This document shows, piece after piece, positions 56,639 through 64,000 of a DNA stretch of 64,000 bases. The stretch is from Fusarium oxysporum f. sp. lycopersici 4287 (taxonomy: Eukaryota; Ascomycota; Sordariomycetes; Hypocreales; Nectriaceae), in assembly GCF_000149955.1 (NCBI RefSeq), contig NC_030989.1, forward strand, positions 3,918,402 through 3,982,401. Direction: 5' to 3'. Position 1 is the first letter of the stretch, and each line of letters begins with the position of its first letter. The notes beneath the pieces were generated by a model. The model was not told the origin of the DNA. It searched no databases and saw nothing but the letters and a program-made list of their open reading frames with translations. Both the position numbers and the translations under genes were made by a program.

Positions 56639-59600
56639 GATGAAAGTATCGAGACTCGAGCGAGTGGACGGTAGTTAACTTGGGTCTTGGTGGTGATCAC
56701 CAAGCAATTGGTGGTTCTCGTCGTCGAGCCGTGGTCAGGATGGAGAGTCGGTTTTATCGATAGTCCAGCATTCTCCCAGCGTCTACTCAATATTTATGAT
56801 GAAGTGTTGTTGAATGAAAAGAGGGAGCTGTTAGTAAAGTCCAATGCTTTATTGTCGGCGCAAGGTTGGTTGGTTGGTTGTCCTCGATATAGAAGGAGCG
56901 TTAGTATGCGCAACGGTCAAGTCCCAAAGCGACGAGGCTTGTGTCTAATAACAACCAATACTACCAATGATTGCACATTCAGGACAAAGGTGCAATACAA
57001 AAGCGTGGCAAGCAAGGAGGGAAACTATGCAGTGACCAAGCGGGTGTATGATTGGGATTATAAAGAAAACTGCTGCAGATCACTATTGCATACACAATCG
57101 CAACAAAGAGGAGGGCGAGCAAGATGATGATGGCGGGGGCGAGGGGGGAAAGCAAGATAAAAGTAAGAAGTAGGTAAGTAATAATCAGTCTAACCAAGAA
57201 CCCGGCACAAAGGAAGACCAGCATGTAAAGGAGGGGGGGAGTAGATCTGTATGTAATATGGCTCGCGGGGAGACTCAGAGGCGAGGGCATGGCATGGCAT
57301 GCGTATACCCAAAGAGGAACACGGACAGAACAAGACAGACGGTGGTGATATTGGCGCTTATGCTTATGACATGGGGTGTGGGAGGGTACAATAGACAAGT
57401 GATGAACTCGACGAGGATCCCCTGTAACCCTTGAGCTGAAGAAGGACAAGCCTAAAGTCGATGTCTTATCCATGTCCCGGGGAATGCATGGGGATGGGAA
57501 ATCTGTAAGACGGGCCAGTCGGCTCCACAGCTGCTGATGTGGTAGATCCTACAGTAAGTAAAAGAAAGAGGGCCAACAAAAGATATGGAGAACCTTGAAG
57601 AACGGACATGTTGCCGATACCGATAAAGAGACGTAAGTCATACATTTACCCAACGCCTCCTGAAGCCAACAGCATGGGAGAAGGATCAAAGTTTCAAGCC
57701 ACGGCGTTCTCGCCTAAAGAGGTATGATAGCACAGCATCTTGTGTCAAGTCTGCACAGCGAGGGTATCACAGAAACAAGAAGAGGTGAGATCTTCTGCTT
57801 TGATCAAGTGATGATATCGCATTGGCTTAGACTGAGAGTATCCCAGCATCTGTTGAAGATCCCCCAGAAATGATAATGGAACCATGTCTGCATGTCCCGG
57901 GCATGAGGAATTAAAACCACGGGCGTCAAAGATTAGAAAGTGGTGAGTGATATTGATAATTGGTTGGTCGTCATCTGTTGGACCAGAAGTGAGAGAGACA
58001 CAAGATGAGAGGGTGGCGTCCAGCCCAAGATCTTCACAAGTGGAGAGGGATTGTGGAGTTCAATCCAGTTTGTGGAGAGACCCCACTAACTGCACTGACC
58101 TAAGTCTGGAAAATCATTCAACTCATCTCATCTAAATCAGTGCAAAACACAACATTTGTGTTGGTCAGCAGTGGATATAAGATGAGCATTGACATTTTTT
58201 TCTGAATCAATTAATAAAAGCCAGTTCGAAAAAAGAAGGCGACAACACATCTGCCGTCATAGTTTCAGGAACGGCGCCCCTTTACCGGCCCTTCTTTCAC
58301 CTAACTTAACGCTCACCACACACGGGACAGACCCCCTGAACATCCCCTAAAAAACCCTGGGCTAATGCGTGAAGGACATGGACCAAAGCCTCCTATCAAA
58401 GGATTTGCAGCTGACATCGAGCCAACTCTATGTATGAAATGCTCCGAGCACATGGCCGCCAGGCACTCTGATAGTAAAGATCATCGCTGTCAGTGGATTT
58501 TGTTTCAATTGACTTATTCATTCACTGTCTGTTCGCATGTGCTAAAATGCTTCTCTCCTTCTATCTTGGTCTTGGCGCTGTACATCCTGATATCCCCATC
58601 GCAGAGACCCTCCCCCAGATTCTTCTCTGTCTCAATGTCTCGTATGAGCTCCTTTTCAGCGTCGACGTTGCACTTGGCACGCGGGGGTTCTGCTGCGTCG
58701 ACTGGCTTGGCTTTACGGGGACTCGGTTGCTGTAGACGCTTGGCATCTGGGGGAGAAGAGACAAAGAGACGAGAGTGGGATATGGGGAACGGTAGATGGG
58801 GAGAAAGAGAGGGTCCGGAATTAACAAGAGCCGACGATCTTTTTTAGGACTTGTGAATCATATCAATAGCGCGAGTCGTTGAAGAGAGTGGATATTTCAG
58901 ATGCCTTCTTTTCCGTCCTGTCTCCAGAATCAAAACTCACCGTCCGCTAACACGCTCATCACAATGACTAACGAGCCGTATATGCCGAGGAACCTATTCT
59001 CAATTCGCCCTGTGTCGTCCAACGTCGCTGTCGCTTTGACCGCCAGGTGGAACTTGTTAATGAGCGAGTCCGCTTGGCTTACGCTTGCCAAGCCACTCAA
59101 GCTCAATGGCAGATATCGTCTTTGTCTTGTGTCATATGAACTCACTTCAGCTGTATCCTTCACGTGAAGCCGAACGTATTGGAAATCGTTATTTCCGCAC
59201 GCCTCACTTTTTCCTCTTATGCCTTTGTTTAACAGTCTGATTAATTAATGACTCGAGTCAAGCCAAATGTTTCTGTTTCCCCCCTTTTGAACGCCTCTGC
59301 CGTTATCCGGTAGAGCCTTTTACTCGCGCCGGTTGATTAACCACGTGCGTTGGACGAGCATCATTCCCATGCTTGGAAACGATCGCTGAGAAATGCCACG
59401 CGAGCAACAAGGCGAGACAGGGAAAGACAAGGCCTGCTGCAGTAACATGTCGACTATCATGTCACATCGTTTGCATGAGAGCGGTCTGCTTGTTTTCGCT
59501 ATCCCAGTATCAGTTCTAGTCCTCAAGCCACCTCAAAATCTATTTGTCCTGAAGGATCAAGTTACCCGTGAGCTATATCATTATGCCACGTTTTTGATAT

Positions 59601-59818
59601 CAGCCAAGATGGTGTCGTGAGGTCTAGACTTGAAATTAGATCCTCCTATAGCACCCTCTTAAACAACAAGTGTGTGGTATCGTGCCATTACAGACGCAAG
59701 CTGACGGGCACAGTCTCGAATCCTTGTCGCATCAACCTTAAGACCCCGGATTTTTACGCTTCTCTTTGCCCATTCTTTTTATCCCGCCCGCCCATTGCAT
59801 TTGCTTTTTGCCGTCCCC

Positions 59819-59853
59819 GCATCACATCACATCACATCTCATCACATCTTATC
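59819..59853 (+). repeat. CATCA-type pentanucleotide repeat
   Basis: Several imperfect catca/catct units in tandem in the gene-poor region. Confidence 0.8.
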
Positions 59854-59934
59854 CCATCGCAGTCCACTCTGGTGGGTAACGGTACTGTAATGACAATCCA
59901 AACTCGTTCGACAATCTCAGATTTCTCGTAACAA

Positions 59935-59985
59935 ACCCCAGAATCTGGGGTGGCGAAACCTGGGGTATCTTGAACCGTCTGGGGT
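59935..59985 (+). repeat. CTGGGGT element cluster
   Basis: ACCCCAG (59935-59941) and CTGGGGT (59945-59951) form a perfect inverted repeat with a 3-nt spacer; further direct CTGGGGT copies at 59960-59966 and 59979-59985. Reads like a multi-site protein-binding array; no factor assigned. Confidence 0.6.
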
Positions 59986-60418
59986 TTCTTGGCTATGACC
60001 TCTTTGACTGCCACTCATTCATCGTTTTAGCAATTGAGCACCGAATTCTTTGCCCTGAAACGTTAGCTCCCCGTGGTCAGGCATCCAATTAGTCTCCAAA
60101 CATTGACGCACCAACACTGGTCAAATTAATGCCATAAGGCGCGTTCCAGCTAGCCTCCATTTTGTCCAAGTTAGCCTCTCCGGCTAAATAAATGCACCAA
60201 CGATAGCCTCATTTCTGAGCCATGCGTCGGAGCTTCTTCTGTAAACATCAATCGACTTTTCTCGCCTCGTAAGGCGCAGACACTTACAGGCTCTTTTGTA
60301 TGTTTTCTTTCCTGTGCCTCAGGTCAAGTCAGTAGCTGATGGCCTCGGAATCCTTCTCGGTTCCATGATATGCAGTCATTGAGCTTACCCCTTTTCCGCC
60401 TCCTTTCGCCATATTAAC

Positions 60419-60643
60419 ATGTCCGTTATCGCACTCTCTGAACAAGGAGACTCTGCCAAGCTGTCTGATGAACAAGTTCCAGACTCGACTCATGAGCCAG
60501 AATTTTCAGAGCTTCAGAGCCAGGCACCTGATCTAGTTAGCCTCCACGTTGCATCAAGACCCCGGGCATATCCTTGTTGTCGAGATTATGCTTCAAACTC
60601 TGTTTCTTCTCTAAATCCTCTCATCGAATCCATCGATACGTGA
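60419..60643 (+). CDS. Possible small ORF, 74 aa
   Basis: ATG to TGA with an acidic, Ser/Glu-rich first half, then a basic tail. No family recognised. It could be the first exon of a missed gene or chance. Listed as a candidate only. Confidence 0.15.
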   Translation: MSVIALSEQGDSAKLSDEQVPDSTHEPEFSELQSQAPDLVSLHVASRPRAYPCCRDYASNSVSSLNPLIESIDT

Positions 60644-62342
60644 CACCATGTTCTCCCTGACTAGGATCCCCTCTGTTGCCTCCCGCTCCCCCTAATCCTT
60701 ACAACACGATGTGTTGTAGTTTCCTGGTCAGCGAAGCGAAGTCATCGTAAGCACAATGGACGGCTTGACGCATCAAGGGCAGGTATCACTGCCACATGGA
60801 TGTCGGGGTGGACGATTCGTATCACATAACTAAGCCAAATGGATAAAGTCGTCCCAGATGCATCGGACTTTGTCATCTTCGCAATTTGTCTATCATGTTC
60901 CTTGCATCGGACTCCAACTCTTTCCTTCCTAGGCAGGGTCCGCAGTGGCTCCCGCTTTGTGATGCTCGTAGATCGATTCGCGACAAAGTCTCTTTGAGAG
61001 GATGATTGGCAATGCTACAGTGTCAGTACTGAGCCCTTCGAGAGCCTCTGGCTCGTGTATCACCTTGATATGTACTCAATACCTTCCTGAATACGGTCAT
61101 GGTTTCGAGGAAAGCAGATCTCACCCTGGTTCTCCAAGAAACTTCAAGATCCTTTCGCAAGTATCACGGCATCGCCGAAACTCTGACCAGAGTCCCCGGA
61201 CACAAACAGGCATGTTGCTATAAACAGTCACTTCCATGTTTGCCCAGAAAACCCCTCGAACCTGAATTCTTCTTTTTAGTCATAAGAACCCAAAGTCCGC
61301 ACCGGCTTCGATGCACCCGTGATGCCTCCAGGGTCTTCACCGTTTGACATTCTGCCATATTCCGCATCAAAGGAGGCTGTGTTGTTACGACTGCGGATTG
61401 ATAGCCCAAATGGGAAGAAAGTTTCCTTGGCTGTTACTTGCCTCTACTTTCTCGCTTGTTCCTCATGACTTCGCTGTGAAATGGTGAGTTTGCCCTCAAG
61501 GATAGAAATGTCGAAGCAACAGCGAAGGAAACTTGGTACCATGAGAAGACGCCAACGAATACAAACTATTCTTTCAAGCCCAAGTCAGAGATAAGGTAGA
61601 ACTCCGTGGTGAAACGATGCTGTCTTGTAACCAGTCTGGATATGCAGCACTTAAAGGGTTTCAATCAAAACAAAGAGCGCGATGCGGGCTGGATATGGGG
61701 ACGACCGCCATAAGCAATCACCGACCCTTTTGCGTGTTTTAGAAGTAATAAACATGTAAGAACATGATTTAAAATCCTTTGTATTGGATCGCTGTTTGGT
61801 ACATAGCACAATGAAGAGTTACCCTACGTATCCGCAGTCACCTGGGAATGATATGAATTGCGCTATTTCGCAGGTGGTTCCTTCGATTACCAAGGAACAC
61901 GGAATTGTAACTCATATTCAATTAGGTAGGGTGCACCTCTCGTTCTTTATGATATTTGACTATAGTGAGGATGAAGCCCCAGCAAACAAAGGTCATCCAG
62001 GCGAGACACCTTCATTCATTCATCAAAGAACCCAGCCTAGGATAGGCTCCACCATGAAAAGAAACGTTAATGAAGCAAACTGATGGGGGAAATATCTGTC
62101 AATGAAGTCAGTTGCGAACTGACCTGTATCTCTTGTGACTCGTGATGTGATGTCCATCTCAACCACATCCGCCTTTGATAATCCAGCTCAGAATCTATGC
62201 TTATATTCCAGTCACTTCACGATAAAGGCACACAGAAACTACCTGGAACTGGCGAATTCTTTCGGTTAGACACCAAGTCCCCCCACTTCCTCATAACTAT
62301 TATCACCAGTGTCTAGGACGATCTAATATCATCTCAATCATT

Positions 62343-62811
62343 ATGACCAAGGGACAACGGGCCAAGATTCCTGCCAAAGATAAGAAGACATCCAAAAAGT
62401 CAAGACCAAAGTCAAAGTCAAAGTCATATAGGTACTTGATTGAACCCAAAGGACGATCTTATGCTGACCAGTAGACTAAAAACCATCGAGGATCCCCAGA
62501 AAGGCCAAGGTCGTGACTCTATCCGGAACACGTTAATAGCACTGCATAACACCGTCTTCAACAAACGTAAAGATATCCCCGCTGAGGTGCAAGAGTTCTG
62601 CTACCGTGTTGATATCCTGCACACCCGCGTGCTCGAGTTTACCTTGGAGGCTGGTGTCGATGGACAAGATGGAGAATGCATGGATTGGCAATGGGAACCA
62701 ACGATCCCCGTTCACCTCGTTCGTACGGTCTATGAAGAATCGTGCTATCCTGAGGGAGCGGTCGCGAGGCCATGGGATATGGGTAATTCACAAATACTTA
62801 AGGCGATGTAA
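62343..62811 (+). CDS. Hypothetical small protein, Lys/Ser-rich start
   Basis: Model join(62343..62431,62475..62811), 141 aa; the intron (GTACTT donor, GCTGAC branch, TAG acceptor at 62474) is 43 nt, with an alternative acceptor three bases earlier. The N-terminus is lysine/serine-rich (KDKKTSKKSRPKSKSKSY), encoded partly by a tandem tcaaag repeat. The rest (RDSIRNTLIALHNTVFNKRK, VQEFCYRVDILHTRVLEFTL) looks helical. No family recognised. A possible donor at 62782 could extend the gene further, so the 3' end is uncertain. Confidence 0.5.
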
Positions 62812-63420
62812 TGTCATGATAGACCTTGTCATTATTCAATATGACCGCAACTTGAAGTTAATGGTACTTAGGGATCATTTGATTTGAGATATGCATTTAG
62901 GGGGAATTTCTGTCTGAGTTGAACATTTAGTATTGTTAGTCTAGGTACAGAATCTCCTATACTGAGTTCATGGGGAAACTTCACTGCCCGGCAAAGAACC
63001 TAAGTGTTGACTAACTGCGTGGAGCCTTTTCAGAGCCGGTGTTAGCATGCTGGGATAGATAATCGTAAAGGAAACTCATGGTGTACTTTGCTCATGCCTC
63101 AATTTGTTTCAGCATGAGAGGGCACAGAATACCCACGAGTCACCCTTACTTTCCATGGATTAGCTTTTTGCGCTCTCTATACTGACATTCGTCGACACGG
63201 TATCCAATAAATAAAACTAGGAAGGCAGTGAAAGATTCTTACTATTATAAGTAACGGGACCTCCTTCTCTCATACAAGCAATCTTATCAAAGCCAAACCC
63301 CCATTATCTCCCAACTCCTGCCATTCACTTCCATCCCAACACTCACCCACGCCTCCTTCAGATGGACGACTCTTTATATCTACATCTCACCATTACCTCT
63401 CGTCATTCTATCCTTCAATC
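62812..63420. other. Intergenic region
   Basis: Promoter and leader of the right-edge gene; C/T-rich after 63290. No gene seen. Confidence 0.5.
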
Positions 63421-64000
63421 ATGGAGGATGTAGGATCGAGAACAGTCGTGGCAGCAGCCACGGCAGCGGAAGATCCTCCAATCCCTCCGAGTACCTATAA
63501 CCACACGACTATTCCAAACAACACCAGTTCTTCCGATCAATCTCGCGAGCCATCGCTCTCGAGCCGTCCTTCTTTACCTTGGACCCATTATTCTGACTCT
63601 TCGATTTGGATAGACAAGGACTCGACCGATGACCATCATTCACGATTCTCGCATGTACACACCCCGGAATCTTCCTATGGGACAAGGCCACCGTCAGTCA
63701 ACGAGGAAGCCATGCGCTACCATCGAAGACGTCAGGGAAAGTACAAGATCCCCGAAGAGAGGTTCAGCCCAGACGATCGCTACAGACGTTCTCATCGTGG
63801 ACGTCGTGGTCGCCATGCTCACTCTAGCCATCGTCAACCGCAGCGCAACGAAAGACGCAATAGCGCAAACACAGGGTGTCTACGATATGCCAAGCATGCC
63901 GAAACCCCAGCCGACATAGTCCTAGAGCCTCAGCCAGACAAAACCAAGGTTGTAGGTGACAAGTTGACCAAGAAAAATGAGAACAACGGCACGACTTGGC
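63421..64000 (+). CDS. Unknown Ser/Arg/His-rich protein (5' part, runs off window)
   Basis: An ATG at 63421 opens a frame with no stop through position 64000 (193 codons). It begins MEDVGSRTVVAAATAAEDPP, then a Ser/Thr/Pro stretch, then a basic segment (RYHRRRQGKYKIPEERFSPD, YRRSHRGRRGRHAHSSHRQP), consistent with a disordered nucleic-acid-binding or membrane-adjacent cytosolic region. No domain recognised within the visible part. Position downstream of a C/T-rich leader supports the start. Confidence 0.6.
   Translation, partial: MEDVGSRTVVAAATAAEDPPIPPSTYNHTTIPNNTSSSDQSREPSLSSRPSLPWTHYSDSSIWIDKDSTDDHHSRFSHVHTPESSYGTRPPSVNEEAMRYHRRRQGKYKIPEERFSPDDRYRRSHRGRRGRHAHSSHRQPQRNERRNSANTGCLRYAKHAETPADIVLEPQPDKTKVVGDKLTKKNENNGTTW

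Larger units (their letters stand above)
56639..62342. other. Gene-poor region (5.7 kb)
   Basis: No convincing gene on either strand. It includes the GPCR upstream region, a CATCA-type tandem (59819-59853), a CTGGGGT element cluster (59935-59985), repeated ttagcctc words (60171, 60537) and an 8-bp palindrome (60700-60718). A 74-codon ORF at 60419-60643 has protein-like acidic composition at its start (MSVIALSEQGDSAKLSDEQV) but no support beyond that. Confidence 0.5.

Noticed and set aside
58365..58847. 160-codon ORF in the gene desert
   Set aside because: Low-complexity, no recognisable domain; overlapped by ORFs in other frames of equal quality.
1..64000. CRISPR array, intact transposon, rRNA genes, or a secondary-metabolite cluster
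   Set aside because: No regular spacer array, transposase or reverse transcriptase, rRNA sequence, or PKS/NRPS/terpene core gene seen; the P450 stands alone.

Overview
This is a stretch of a filamentous ascomycete nuclear genome, most likely Hypocreales and probably Fusarium. The grounds are the short introns (mostly 43-70 nt) with GTAAGT/GTATGT donors and CTAAC-type branch sites, strong C/T preference at third codon positions, and the gene set itself: an AzgA purine permease, a GprH-like cAMP-receptor-type GPCR, a DUF3455 secreted protein, a caspase-fold protein and a STAND-like N-terminus fused to ankyrin repeats. The species is an inference. The sequence is draft quality: a 471-nt run of N interrupts one gene. 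All gene models were spliced by hand from the sequence.

Left third (1-20.3 kb): the 3' end of an Mtr-type amino acid transporter; an Nnt1/METTL-like methyltransferase; a CORVET Vps3/TGFBRAP1-like tether (minus) divergent from a COY1/CASP golgin (plus), so two trafficking genes share one promoter; a secreted DUF3455 protein; a large F-box gene carrying the N gap; and a divergent ribosome-biogenesis pair, RPL17 (minus) and fibrillarin NOP1 (plus), with a TTAGGGTT telo-box between them.

Middle (21-46 kb): a lone cytochrome P450 (minus); a caspase-fold protein with a C2-like tail; a 3.9-kb gene-free stretch; a CPR-type FAD/NADPH reductase without a flavodoxin domain; a Frm2/Hbn1-like nitroreductase; mitochondrial phosphatidylserine decarboxylase PSD1 (minus); a HERP-like ubiquitin-like membrane protein; a UCH37-type deubiquitinase; and the 9-exon AzgA purine permease (minus).

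Right third (46-64 kb): a disordered protein with a degenerate methyltransferase-like C-terminus; a five-exon ankyrin protein (minus); a GPCR (minus); a 5.7-kb region with no convincing gene; a small Lys/Ser-rich hypothetical gene; and the 5' end of an unknown gene running off the window.

Most of the content is conserved housekeeping, trafficking, ubiquitin and membrane biology rather than one cluster. The observations most worth a second look are reading-frame anomalies. The F-box gene ends at a UAG that lies in the loop of a predicted 9-bp hairpin and is followed by coding-like sequence in the same frame, which resembles the A-to-I stop-correction sites known from Fusarium. The caspase-fold gene has an in-frame UAG at a family-conserved position. 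Fibrillarin has an apparent 1-nt frameshift in its Gly/Arg-rich exon. Each has a simpler explanation (assembly error, intron, pseudogenisation), stated with it.
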